A stretch of 64,000 nt of DNA, taken from the NCBI GenBank assembly GCA_012656075.1, contig JAAKBF010000356.1, positions 1-64,000 on the forward strand, written 5' to 3'. Numbering within the stretch: position 1 is the stretch's first letter; each line of letters opens with the position of its first letter. Source of the DNA: Phytophthora hibernalis. Lineage: Eukaryota > Oomycota > Peronosporomycetes > Peronosporales > Peronosporaceae. The translations under genes were made by a program, and so were the position numbers. Shown piece after piece: positions 20,225-31,498 of the stretch. A model generated the notes under the pieces. The model was not told the DNA's origin, made no database searches, and saw only the letters and a program-made list of their open reading frames with translations.

Positions 20225-20261
20225 CAGGGAATGTGAGCAAGGTTTTTAAGCTCATTCCCTG
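20225..20261 (-). terminator. Hairpin just downstream of the NLP stop, unit 1
   Basis: CAGGGAATGTGAGC (20,225-20,238) pairs with GCTCATTCCCTG (20,250-20,261) around an A/G/T loop, with a two-base bulge. It lies about 20 bp after the NLP stop on the minus strand. Equivalent copies sit in units 2 (one G lost from the stem) and 3. It may act in 3'-end formation or mRNA stability; that role is inference. Confidence 0.45.
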
Positions 20262-20279
20262 TAGCTGCGAACTGTCTAC

Positions 20280-20983
20280 TCACCACGGGTACGCATTCTT
20301 GAGGTTGTCCAGAAATGTGTCTTCTTTGAACGGCACAGTAGCCCTACCAAAGTCGTTGAGGTTCAGTGCAGTACGCGCCGCAGGCGACATATCCTCCCAC
20401 ATCACCAAGTCTTGGAAGTCACCGGACTCCGTTGTTACGTTTACGTAGTGGCTGAGCGTCTTTGCCTTGTACTGAATCTTGACGCTGGTATTATCCCAAA
20501 CCATGTCCGCATCAGGAGGGGTAATCGTGAAATACTTGCTGTCCGAAGTCGATGCCGACACAGACGAGAGTACAGCTTTCGTAGAAGTGGTTCTTTCGGC
20601 CCACACGATAACGTGCTCCCAGCTGTGGCGGTGGCCGAAAGTACCTACGCGGTCTCTTGGGAAGTACCAAGAGTACAGGATGGCATACGAATCCTCGTAG
20701 GCTGTGGCGCGACCGTAAATTTGAGACCCAAGGGAAGACCCTCACAGCTTTTGAAGCTGAAGACACCAATACCAGCGTTTGTGTTTCCTTCGGAGTCGAC
20801 GGCGGGGTATGGATGGCAGCCACTCACAACTTTGAGTTGGGGCTTGAACGTCAAGGCGAGCGAATATCCGGCGGTTGAGGCCTTCGTCTCCGTGAACGGC
20901 ACCACACTGTCATAATCCAGCTCACCCGCTCGGGCGAAGGCAAGCAAACCCGAGGCAACAATTATGAGGCGCAGAAAATTCAT
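20280..20983 (-). pseudogene. NLP: NLP (necrosis- and ethylene-inducing peptide 1-like) gene, unit 1, one frameshift
   Basis: Same gene as the unit 3 copy at 40,664-41,368, described there. A single base is missing in a CCCC run near 20,738 (three C against four in the other units), which splits the frame into 20,280-20,606 plus 20,645-20,983. Signal peptide, both cysteines and the GHRHSWE heptapeptide can still be read on either side. Because the lesion is a one-base homopolymer change, it may be a sequence error. Confidence 0.85.
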
Positions 20984-21866
20984 TGTCGTCTTCTGCTGGA
21001 GGTCGATTGGAAAATGAAGGACTTGAGTGAGGTACAGACAACCTGGTCCAGATGCTGGCGAAGCACTCTGAAACACAGCTTAAGATACAACGGCGACTTG
21101 ATTATTTTCGTTCAATCAGCCGCGATTTGGCCTCGGTCATAGTGATCCTTTACTGGTCAGTGGTCACTGGTGACCAGGGTCGGAAAATACAATGTTGTAT
21201 TTTACGGACGATGGTTTGGCTGCATAATAGTAAGTGCAATACGACACGGCATAATACTAGTTATTTTGCAATAAAAATAATATATTGTGCCAGCTTTGTT
21301 CTCACTCATTCGGCTCATTCGACACGAACGTATCGGCACTACACATATCGCCGTTGGCACGAAGGAAGGCGCCGTCCAAACGACCTCGCTGAGGGGACAG
21401 AATCAGCTTGGTCTACAAGAACAAACGTTGCCCACCGATGGAATCTTTGTCAGTAGCAGGTTCCTACTCTGTGTTGGGCTTTTGACTTAGTCTTACTTCT
21501 ACAAGTACTATCTAACTTTTGGTAATGAATTGGGTATTATTACCCAATTTTTGACTTGATTTTATAGAAGAAGGGGCAATAATAAATATTGAGCCCACTA
21601 TTATACTTATTTATTGCCCAAAAAGTTATTTAATTCCGATCCCTGCTGGTGACTGCCATCGAGCTTTGATTACCACCTCTGCAAGTCCATTGCGAATGCG
21701 TAAAACGTGTTGCTCGCCAGTCTTGTCTGGATATAATGCAACCATCCACTGAGCATCGATCGACCCGATGCCTGTGCTTCCGTGCTTCCGAGCTTCCGTG
21801 GTCGATCCTCGCAAACTGTCTTGCAAGAGCCTCGTGAACAGCAATGGTTTCACCGAGCCCCAATGA
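20984..21866. other. NLP upstream region, unit 1
   Basis: Non-coding as far as I can tell. It contains TGGTCAC-TG-GTGACCA (21,161-21,176), a perfect 9-bp hairpin AATTGGGTA-TTAT-TACCCAATT (21,528-21,549) and an AT-rich stem GGGCAATAA...TTATTGCCC (21,574-21,619). A minus-strand ORF (21,626-21,853) ends in VVIKARWQSPAGIGIK and is kept in all three units, but its family is not recognised and it may be chance or part of a dead gene. The NLP promoter should be here. Confidence 0.5.
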
Positions 21867-22052
21867 GGGGGTTCAAGCCAGACGGCACCGGTATAACCTA
21901 TTCCGGAAAAATTGTCTGGTATACCGGGTACGAGTTCAAGCTAAAATGATATTCGGCATAGACTTGATTTTTGTAAAGAATTCCACCTCACGTGTGAACC
22001 AGTGGTTCCAACTTTTATTAAAGTGCGCTTTTCGGAATTCTGACGGGCGGGA

Positions 22053-22811
22053 ATGCGGGCGTCTGGTGCTAAGAGCACTCGAGGCAAGGCGTGGACAGCA
22101 GACGAAGTGCTACTCCTGATATCGGCATGGAAACGTGCGTCTATCACGACGCTACCACTCGGACACACAACTGATCAGTTTACTGCAGTAGTGTATGAAG
22201 AGTACATTGACTCCCTTTCAACGCTTCAGGCCAAACATTCTGGAGAGCCGGCGGAGCCTAACGAAGTGTTTTAGAGAGAACATCTATCGGTAGCGATCCA
22301 GAGGGGGCTTATGTGTCCAAGGTCCTGAATACCGCCCGCGCTCGATTCGTCCGGTCAAAGACAAGATGGCGTCGTTGAAACAGTCGTTCAACCTGATTTC
22401 GGACCATAACAGTGGCAGACTGGTTGGGAGCACCGGTAAACCAGCTTGGTTTGTGGAGCCAGAGGAGCGCTCGCAGGCTCTAAAGAAGTGGAAGCGCATG
22501 GCGGTGACTGAGGACTGCTACAAAGCCCTACAAGACGTTTTTGATGACGACCCGAGCGTGCACCCACTTCAAGAGGGCGTCTCACTTGGAGCCAGCCTAC
22601 TCGAAGCGTCACTCGATACACCTGATCCCTCATCTAAAGGTAAAAAACGATCCCGAGAAGCTGCTGATGCCATGGAAGAGGTCTTGGATAAGGCTGTAAA
22701 GAGCATGTGAATGATGGCGCGCGCGATATGGAAGAATTTCTCAAGCATCAGCAAGATGAAAACGAAAAGACGCGTGCGCTTTTGCGCGAACTGTTCGGAA
22801 GCTCTGATTAG
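22053..22811 (+). pseudogene. Harbinger Myb/SANT-like protein, unit 1
   Basis: This companion protein helps the transposase bind DNA or enter the nucleus. GKAWTADEVLLLISAWKRA gives the first Myb-like helix. Near 22,270 the frame changes (frameshift or small intron) to RSIRPVKDKMASLKQSFNLI, the usual third-helix block of this family. The tail is KKRSREAADAMEEVLDKAV, then an in-frame TGA at 22,708-22,710, and a final coiled-coil segment EEFLKHQQDENEKTRALLRE to a stop at 22,811. The Val codon interrupted by pogo in units 2 and 3 is intact here (TA at 22,189-22,190). Only about 10 bp separate its end from that of the convergent transposase. Confidence 0.72.
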
Positions 22812-22821
22812 AGTGAATGCA

Positions 22822-24087
22822 CTAGCCTGCTCTAACGGATTCTCTGAATTGCATCCACTTTAAAAGCGCATCTCTTGTTTTGTTCTCTGCACAAATGGTA
22901 TTGTGGTCGCTGCTGTCATTTGGTTGCTTCACGAAGTTCGCGAAGTAGAAAGCTCGTTGTCGTGCCTCGGCACGTTCATCCCACACTTCATCACCCTCAT
23001 CAATATCGAAGTTGTGCAGAATACACACCGAACTAATGATAGCTGGTACCGCCTCTATATTTGTCCGCGCCATTTCAATCGGCTTCCCCACCAATGGCCA
23101 CCTCGCTTTAAGAATCCCAAACGCACACTCGATCGGGTACCGCAAGCCAGCTAGAGCCTTATTAAGGCGACCCACTGCCACATCAGTCTCTGCCTCTGAT
23201 ATATCGAATGTAGTGACAACGTGTGTTGAGTTTGCGTAGGCTGAATCTGCGAGTAGGTAAAACGGTATCTTGTAGTGCTCGTTCAAACCAGTAAGCAGTT
23301 GTCCCGCTCCTTCCGTTCCTCCCAGCCTTGCAAACAGCTCACCGTGAACACGCCCAATAGTGCTGTTGTGGAATACTCTACTGTCTCCCACCGAGCCTGA
23401 CCACCTCACATCAACATCAAGAAAGCGCCGTCCTCGATCAACGATGGCGCTGACGTTGAACGAGTAGAAGATCTTCCTGTTGAAGTACTTCTTGCTGTTG
23501 GGGATACTCGGTTGCACAATAGGAACATGACAGCCATCCAGTGCTCCCATAAAACCTGGGATCCCGTATCCATCCTTGAATTCCATGGAGTACTTCAGCA
23601 TCTGCTCTCGAGTTGAAGGGAACTCCACGTAAGAGCCCATATGCTTCACGATAGCACATGACACCTCACGAACAATCGCAGACCCCGTCGATCTCCCGAT
23701 GCCAAACAGGGCACCTCAGTAGGTGCAGCGAGCACCCATGTCCACAAAAGACGAGAAAATGGCTAGTCGAACGGCTGCTGGAATTGGTTTGCCAAACGCA
23801 GTGTCTTGTTTCGTAATATAGGGCTCCAGAATGCCGAGAAGCTTCACGAAAGCTGGACGAGGCATTCGGAAGTGACTGCGAAACGCAGATGGACTTACAA
23901 ACGACGAGAAGACGAAATTTCGCCACTGCAGACTCCTGTGAGCCGCGTGTTTGCTTTTGGTGTTTCTCTCACGAGTGAATCTGTTTTGAGAGGTTTCGCA
24001 TGCCGGAGAACCCCCCGGGACAAGGCTGGTGGTATTTATGCTCTTTTATGTCTGCTTTCCGGAATACTGTATGGCGGAAGTGGCACC
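22822..24087 (-). pseudogene. Harbinger transposase (DDE_Tnp_4), unit 1
   Basis: Equivalent to the open copy in unit 3 (44,960-46,225). An extra C near 23,716 and a missing A near 23,756 together shift only about 13 codons, then the frame is restored. The catalytic blocks downstream are intact. Unit 1 has YFNRKIF where units 2 and 3 have YFSRKIF. Confidence 0.82.
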
Positions 24088-24131
24088 CCAGCACCAGCAT
24101 ACTATGCCGGTACCGTGTAGCTTGAACCCCC

Positions 24132-24483
24132 AATGAGTATTAAGTAAGTTTAGTACTGTACTTGCGCCAAACTTGAAGCTTGTGAGGATCAGGAAACGAC
24201 AACGAGGTCAAATCTCTGATCGTCTCCGTGGAATACCGGTAATGGTTTTGAATCCGGTTTGGTTGCAAAGTAAAATGTCAGTCTTCGACCAAACAAAAGT
24301 GCAAACCACCCAACCTCTTTGCTTTGGTGTGATCAAATAAGATCACATAATATCCATACAGGCTGTCAAACCTTCTTTTTGGTCGATGAATATCACAGAC
24401 GCCGACGCACCTGCCCCCGTCGAGGCAGTACTCCGGCTCGAGGCTTCAAGGACATTCACTCTCCCATCTGCTAGAAGAGCAGC
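24132..24483. other. Upstream region of RWP-RK gene, unit 1
   Basis: No ORF of interest and no recognisable core promoter box. Because the Harbinger right end lies only 350 bp upstream of the RWP-RK start, the transposon now borders or truncates the gene's control region. Confidence 0.5.
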
Positions 24484-25343
24484 ATGAGTTCTCCGCGTCT
24501 AGAGGCTTCACCTCCACCTGCTGCTGCTCGTTCAGCATCGATTGCCCGTGACTTCAGCAGCGACAGTGACCAAGATGCAGCAGTTCTCAGCGACGACGAA
24601 CAAGAAGAAGAAGAAGACATGGCACCAAGCGACTCGGAAGACGAAGGACCCGCACCCTCGAGGCGCCGACCACGGATTCACTTCAACGTGCAGCAGCTGC
24701 AGACCGTCTACCACCTACCGCTCAAGACGGTGAGCACTTCGGTCCGACCAGCCGCCACCCGACTTGTAGTTCAGTATCTAGGCTGCATGTTCTTAGAGTC
24801 TCCACTTGTATCGCTGTTACTTGGAGACAGTGAGTGACGGACACGACGTTGAGGTATGTTTCTGACTCAGGCGGCCGAACGACTCGGAGTGTGTGAGGCA
24901 GCACTCAAGCGAATCTGCCGACGCAACCGCATCCACAAGTGGCCATACAGGCAGCTGACGTCTGTGCGTCGACGCATCGCCGACCTCAAGGAGCGACGTG
25001 CGGCGTCACTGCTGGAAGTACGCGAATTTGAGAGTTCGGATGTGAACGACCCACTGAGGTCCTTCACGACGGAAGCATTTGATGCCAGTCTACGGCGATT
25101 GAAGGAGGAGCAGGACCAGATCATATTGTCCGCGCACCAGTCGCGTCGACCGAGAATGTCGACTCCACCACGTGTGGCATCGTCGCTTCAACTCCAACCC
25201 CGCAGCAGCAGGAGACGTTGTCAGTTCACGGGTTCCGAAGCAAGATTGCAGACCTACCGCCGCTGGATCTGCGTCGAGTCGACCGCGACTTCCCGTTACT
25301 TTTTCTCGCCAACGTGTGCGAGTCCGTCCGAGCCTATCACTAG
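24484..25343 (+). pseudogene. RWP-RK domain regulator, unit 1, frameshifted near the C terminus
   Basis: Same two-exon gene as in unit 3 (46,624-47,485): exon 1 24,484-24,729, intron 24,730-24,870, exon 2 from 24,871. One C is missing in a CCCCC run near 25,200, so the last third of exon 2 is out of frame. The RWP-RK domain itself lies upstream of the lesion and is intact. A truncated protein or a sequence error are both possible. Confidence 0.75.
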
Positions 25344-25736
25344 TATTGGGCAGTTCGGTTCATCCTGCCAAACAGTACTGAAAGTACTGTGTGTCCTTTG
25401 CTGTGTTCGTGAGGCATCCTGTTCAACACGAGACTCCAACACAATAATAGCAATACTACGCACTACCACCTTCCCAAGTAGTACATGTACTAAAGAAGGA
25501 CGTAGTAATACAAAACTTACTATTTCGGCGAGTGTGAGTAGGACTGCTATTGTAGCGCCGAGCAGCATCAAAGTGGAACAATTTTCTTCCGGTTTCATTA
25601 TTCTAGGCGCGCCAAGAGGACACGCTTCACTTACAAGAAAGAGCGACTGAGCTGCTCCAGCTACCAGCTAACAGGTCCTCCATGTGTACAGCCAAGCAGC
25701 ATGTGGATGGTCGGCTCTGGTTGGAACCCAACCTCC
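25344..25736. other. Convergent spacer between RWP-RK and RIC1, unit 1
   Basis: Contains a perfect hairpin ACAGTACT-GAA-AGTACTGT at 25,372-25,390, 29 bp past the RWP-RK stop, and a palindromic AGTACATGTACT further on. A minus-strand ORF (25,296-25,598) with hydrophobic residues is kept in all units but shows no homology I recognise. Confidence 0.5.
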
Positions 25737-28700
25737 TCACTGCTCCATCACGTGCTTGATGCGCGCGATCCACTCGTCGTAGTGCGCTTCTGTCACAGCT
25801 TGCAGCAGGATCCTAGGTCGCAAATGATGACATCAGTTAGTTTTTGCATATCCTCCCTGCAGAAGCAATGCGAGAGTGAACCTTACCTGAGCTGTCTCCG
25901 CTTATTGCCCTGGATGAAGATCTGGTACAGTCGGTCTAAAATCGTAGCGCTGTCCTCGTCCGGTTGGCATTCCTCTGGAGACTTGTGTGGGAGCTTCGCC
26001 TGCAGATCCTCGACACACCAGACCACGCGCTCGTACTCACCGCGCACTAGATTATCCCACACCAACGAGGCTAACTGCTCGTCAATGGAGTGTTTAGTGT
26101 CCTCGGACGGGGTTGGGCGAGAGTACGAAGAATCGTCAAACGGCGAGTGCTCCCAATCACGGGCAACACGCACCACGTGCTGCGCGAGCACCCACTCCTC
26201 CTGGTCAACGCACTGCTTCAGCAGTTCTGCTGCACTCTCCACACGCAGAGGCAAGGATGATCCCGACGCTGTAGAGCATTCCTCAAGGATAAGCAAAAAG
26301 TTGGCAGCCGTTCGTAGCTCTGATCGTTGTTGGCAAATCGCGAGTAGATCCATCGGGTCTCCCGCCGCAGGGAACAACATCTTCAGCCGTGAAGGCTCGC
26401 TCTTACGCGCAACATGCGCAACGATTTCACAGTACTCAGCGATATCACTCTCTGGCTGCTGTTCTCCATCCCCAGGACGTAGGAGCTGAATAGAGGTGTG
26501 TAGTTTCTCTTCTGGACACCGCTTAGCGTAGCAGGCTTCAAGCATCGAGTGCAGGAAAAGCTCTTGCGTTGGTGTCGACAGGCCAAATTGCTTCCGAACG
26601 CCATCCAGCACAAGACGCGCCCACGACAGTTGCTCATTTTGTACGAGGAAGCACAATAGCGTGTGGAAAATGGGCTGCACACGCGTAAACACATCGTAGC
26701 ACGGCAGGAGCACGCCTGACGGAACGTACACATCCTGTGACACACCCACAAGCAGGCCAAAAGCTTGCTCGGCACCCAGCACTTTAACGTCAAAGTCAAA
26801 ACGCAACATGCCGTCCTTCGCGGAAGGATCATCCACCGAAGTCACACAACCACGCAAGTTGGAATACCCGTCTTTGAGAGGCATTCTTCCAGTCCCAACA
26901 CCAACTCCAGTACCACTAGACAGGAAGCCATCCAGATCGATTCCGTATTCGCTAATGACTTGCTCATACATTTCAGCAGTTGGAGGCGCTGTACCAAATT
27001 CAATCTCGTATGTTTTGGCACGCAGTGGGTCATGACAAGCCAAGAAGGTCTCCAAACGACGGATATCCTGCTCGAATGCTTTAGTGTGGGTCATGTGGAC
27101 TCCGTCCAGCAACGGCAGCCACACCTTCATGCCATCGGGGCCGTACAACCCGTAAATGAGCCTGCACGGTGCAGGCCACGACGCACAAGCCTCCGGAGTC
27201 ACGAACAGTCTAGCCATCGTACTCACATTTGAGCACAATAATCGCTGCGAGCGGTTCTCTGGGTCCCAAACAATAACGTCACCTGCGCTGTCAAGGAACG
27301 CGAATCGCGGCAGCACTGATTCAGGAGTATACTGGTCGGGTACTTCGCCACCTACGAGCATATTGACAAAATTTGAGAGCCAGCCTTCGCCATCCTGCTC
27401 ATGTTCGCGCTCCACCTTATACTTCCGTTGCTGCTGCTCTCTTAGTTTTTCGTCTTGGATGTGCAAAAACGTGGCAGCACAGCGAAATCTAAGATAGAGC
27501 TTCGCCTGCAAGTACCAACAGGCTGTGACTCAACCACCCGAGATGGCAAATTAACTTGTCGCTTGAGCTGAATCTCCATTCTGAGATCGTTTTGTTTGAC
27601 GGTACCTCCATGTTTCAGATCAAAGCACCACAGCTCACTCCTGGAGACACAGAACAAATTCTTCTGTGCATTGTCGTTATCCATGATAAAAAAGCAGTCG
27701 TCAGCATCATCACCAATCGAGCGCCCACCCAGCGTCGATGCTTTCCGACTACGCGCAGCATTTTCACCTTCACGTGCGAAAACAAGCTTCTCCAAAATGG
27801 ATTCTTCATCCAAATGATTCCTTGGGTACGCCTGTAAATGCAGTGACTGGTGCTTTTCACTGAATCGCGTGAAATTCACCACGACTATATCCTCGCCGAC
27901 CCATAGCAACAAGTAGACGAACATATCCTGCTCATCGTTCACGTTTCCAAACATTCGCCACTTTCCTGTCACGACATTCAACAAGCAAAAACCTCTTTGC
28001 CCAGCGACCGCCATATGATTCCCGCTGGTGCTAAAGCCACGAGACGGAGTGGGCAGCATTTTTCGAACTCAGTAGGCACCTCCAGTTAACACATGAAGTG
28101 ATTGCGCATGGATCATCAAGCGATGGCGCCGCCACCAAGCGAACACTCTTGCTCTCAAGCAAAGCTAGCCGAGACGATTTTCCTCCAGATAGCGGCACAG
28201 TCTTTGCAAAGTCAAACTCAGCGAAGGCCATTGGCGGTCCTTGTCGCATTTTTACAAGTTCACGATGAGCATGCAGTTCTCGGAGCTTCTTCTGCTTGGC
28301 AACGTAGAGCTTCTGTGCTAGTACTGCGTTCCCGTACTCGGTAAACACATTCAGAAAGTGGTTCGGATTCCACACCGGAAACAGAGCAAACAACAACTTT
28401 ACGTATTTGTGTTTGGCAACACGAGACGAGGTGCCCTGGATAGCTTCCCAGCCATCAAACTTCGCACGCCGCTCGAACTCCATAAGAGGAGGACGCTCTT
28501 TAGATCACAGTCTCCATACAACGCTTGCATTCGCAGCGCGTATTCCCGGATACAAAGGTTTTCATCGTCCAGCATGTGAATGCCATGGGCATCCATAAAC
28601 TCGGACGAGGACAGCGCCTCAACCACGAGTGGAAACACCTGCTCCCACTGTAGTCGCATAAATGAAAGCACAATTTCTTGGTTGTCCGGCAACTCTTTGA

Positions 28701-29472
28701 TTTCACTCACAATCTGCTCAAACGGAAAGTTGACAACCTTCAAGTTGTCGTTAATCCCCACAAGCAAGTCACCACCCTGAATCTGTCCGCAAGCCTCCGC
28801 AGGACCGACGCCGCCATCACGCGCTCGTTTCGTGAAACTTTTATCGCTCCGAACCCATGCACCACAGCGACCGGGCGCACCACACAGCGACAAACACAGT
28901 CCGTCTTCTCCTTTCAGCACCTTCGCCTCCACCGTCTCAAACAAATTTGCCACGTCAGTGAGCTCCACGCCTGCCTCCTCCTCGACCTCTCGCAAAATGT
29001 CATCTTCTGGCAGCTGGACTAGCTGAGTGGACTGCTCTCCACGAGGCACAACAACCAGAGAATTGCTCTCCTTCGTCCACACCAAAGCTAGCACACCGAA
29101 CGCGCACACTTCCTTGAGGTTGTGCTCGTCAATCTTCTCTGGCCGCTCCTGTTTATGCTGCGGCAAGCTCGACATGAGGCGGCAGCCATCGGTGGAGAAC
29201 AGCGAAAACCCTCGCAGCTCGTAGCCCACCGCAACACTTCGACCGTCGTGAGACCACGCCAAAGCTGTGACAGAGCCGACGTCATCTGGCGAGTATCCCC
29301 AGGCCACGAGACTCAGCTCCCGAATCGGCTCAAGTGTCAAAGCCGACGGCACCGCAGCTGTAGGGTCCGACTTACCACTTTGTTCCACTTTTTGGGGTGA
29401 CAACCGGAACAGCGACACCCCTCCATCCGACCAGCCGAGGGCCAATCTCGGCCCGCTCGCATCCGGTATCAT
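25737..29472 (-). pseudogene. RIC1: RIC1, unit 1: 5'-truncated copy with a junction-derived ATG
   Basis: Lacks the first 344 or so codons of the complete gene (see 47,879-52,641). The break is at 29,463, where RIC1 sequence meets DNA from downstream of the next NLP gene. That flank supplies ATG ATA CCG in frame, so the fused ORF starts MIPDASGPRLALGW. Introns match unit 3: 25,813-25,886 and 27,506-27,555. Additional one- or two-base differences near 28,052, 28,080 and 28,499 split the frame relative to unit 3. Much of the propeller region is missing, so normal function is unlikely. Confidence 0.82.
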
Positions 29473-29595
29473 GCTAATCCATGTTGGATCAACGGATCAA
29501 CGTGTATTACATGTATTTTAGTGGTTACTCGAACCCCTGGTCAGGAATGTGAGCAAGGTTTTTAAGCTCATTCCCTGTAGCTGCGAACTGTCTAC

Positions 29596-30299
29596 TCACC
29601 ACGGGTACGCATTCTTGAGGTTGTCCAGAAATGTGTCTTCTTTGAACGGCACAGTAGCCCTACCAAAGTCGTTGAGGTTCAGTGCAGTACGCGCCGCAGG
29701 CGACATATCCTCCCACATCACCAAGTCTTGAAGTCACCGGACTCCGTTGTTACGTTTACGTAGTGGCTGAGCGTCTTTGCCTTGTACTGAATCTTGACGC
29801 TGGTATTATCCCAAACCATGTCCGCATCAGGAGGGGTAATCGTGAAATACTTGCTGTCCGAAGTCGATGCCGACACAGACGAGAGTACAGCTTTCGTAGA
29901 AGTAGTTCTTTCGGCCCACACGATAACGTGCTCCCAGCTGTGGCGGTGGCCGAAAGTACCTACGCGGTCTCTTGGGAAGTACCAAGAGTACAGGATGGCA
30001 TACGAATCCTCGTAGGCTGTGGCGCGACCGTAAATTTGAGACCCAAGGGAAGACCCCTCACAGCTTTTGAAGCTGAAGACACCAATACCAGCGTTTGTGT
30101 TTCCTTCGGAGTCGACGGCGGGGTATGGATGGCAGCCACTCACAACTTTGAGTTGGGGCTTGAACGTCAAGGCGAGCGAATATCCGGCGGTTGAGGCCTT
30201 CGTCTCCGTGAACGGCACCACACTGTCATAATCCAGCTCACCCGCTCGGGCGAAGGCAAGCAAACCCGAGGCAACAATTATGAGGCGCAGAAAATTCAT
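29596..30299 (-). pseudogene. NLP: NLP gene, unit 2, one frameshift near the 3' end
   Basis: Reads like the unit 3 copy from the signal peptide through GHRHSWE and beyond. One G is missing in CTTGGAAG near 29,728, which ends the frame early at 29,718 and replaces the last 40 or so residues. One silent change (GTAGTT for GTGGTT) is private to this unit. Confidence 0.85.
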
Positions 30300-31182
30300 T
30301 GTCGTCTTCTGCTGGAGGTCGATTGGAAAATGAAGGACTTGAGTGAGGTACAGACAACCTGGTCCAGATGCTGGCGAAGCACTCTGAAACACAGCTTAAG
30401 ATACAACGGCGACTTGATTATTTTCGTTCAATCAGCCGCGATTTGGCCTCGGTCATAGTGATCCTTTACTGGTCAGTGGTCACTGGTGACCAGGGTCGGA
30501 AAATACAATGTTGTATTTTACGGACGATGGTTTGGCTGCATAATAGTAAGTGCAATACGACACGGCATAATACTAGTTATTTTGCAATAAAAATAATATA
30601 TTGTGCCAGCTTTGTTCTCACTCATTCGGCTCATTCGACACGAACGTATCGGCACTACACATATCGCCGTTGGCACGAAGGAAGGCGCCGTCCAAACGAC
30701 CTCGCTGAGGGGACAGAATCAGCTTGGTCTACAAGAACAAACGTTGCCCACCGATGGAATCTTTGTCAGTAGCAGGTTCCTACTCTGTGTTGGGCTTTTG
30801 ACTTAGTCTTACTTCTACAAGTACTATCTAACTTTTGGTAATGAATTGGGTATTATTACCCAATTTTTGACTTGATTTTATAGAAGAAGGGGCAATAATA
30901 AATATTGAGCCCACTATTATACTTATTTATTGCCCAAAAAGTTATTTAATTCCGATCCCTGCTGGTGACTGCCATCGAGCTTTGATTACCACCTCTGCAA
31001 GTCCATTGCGAATGCGTAAAACGTGTTGCTCGCCAGTCTTGTCTGGATATAATGCAACCATCCACTGAGCATCGATCGACCCGATGCCTGTGCTTCCGTG
31101 CTTCCGAGCTTCCGTGGTCGATCCTCGCAAACTGTCTTGCAAGAGCCTCGTGAACAGCAATGGTTTCACCGAGCCCCAATGA
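30300..31182. other. NLP upstream region, unit 2
   Basis: Copy of 20,984-21,866 with the same hairpins (for example AATTGGGTA-TTAT-TACCCAATT at about 30,844). No additional gene seen. Confidence 0.5.
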
Positions 31183-31360
31183 GGGGGTTCAAGCCAGACG
31201 GCACCGGTATAACCTATTCCGGAAAAATTGTCTGGGTACGAGTTCAAGCTAAAATAATATTCGGCATAGACTTGATTTTTGTAAAGAATTCCACCTCACG
31301 TGTGAACCAGTGGTTCCAACTTTTATTAAAGTGCGCTTTTCGGAATTCTGACGGGCGGGA

Positions 31361-31498
31361 ATGCGGGCGTCTGGTGCTAAGAGCACTCGAGGCAAGGCGT
31401 GGACAGCAGACGAAGTGCTACTCCTGATATCGGCATGGAAACGTGCGTCTATCACGACGCTACCACTCGGACACACAACTGATCAGTTTACTGCAGTA
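31361..31498 (+). pseudogene. 5' fragment of Harbinger Myb-like gene, unit 2
   Basis: Holds GKAWTADEVLLLISAWKRA up to DQFTAV, where pogo begins after the TA at 31,497-31,498. The remainder continues at 33,250. Confidence 0.75.

Larger units (their letters stand above)
21867..24131. mobile_element. PIF/Harbinger-like transposon, unit 1 (without pogo)
   Basis: Terminal inverted repeats: GGGGGTTCAAGCCAGACGGC at the left and, read inward from the right, GGGGGTTCAAGCTACACGGT. They enclose two convergent genes, a Myb-like DNA-binding protein (+) and a DDE transposase (-), the standard two-gene plan of Harbinger elements. The flanks share AATGA(G): CCAATGA before the left G-run and AATGAG after the right C-run. 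The G/C-run makes the target duplication length ambiguous (5 to 7 bp), not the usual 3 bp. Confidence 0.82.
20145..29462 (+). repeat. Tandem duplication unit 1 (9.3 kb)
   Basis: Begins at CCGGTATCATGCTAATCC and ends where RIC1 sequence (CTCGCATCC) joins the next CCGGTATCATGC at 29,463. It differs from units 2 and 3 by lacking the pogo insertion, which accounts for the length difference of about 1,750 bp. Other differences are scattered one-base changes. It shares fewer variants with units 2 and 3 than those share with each other. Confidence 0.92.

Noticed and set aside
21052..21456. 134-codon ORF kept in all three units upstream of NLP
   Set aside because: Identity between units only reflects recent duplication. 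Composition is not protein-like and no domain is visible.
25296..25598. Hydrophobic minus-strand ORF between RWP-RK and RIC1
   Set aside because: Overlaps the RWP-RK 3' end on the other strand and has no recognisable family; a membrane protein cannot be supported.
25701..26489. Plus-strand ORF of 262 codons repeated in all three units
   Set aside because: It lies antisense to the RIC1 domain, which has clear homology. The ORF is Ser/Cys-rich nonsense produced by the opposite strand.
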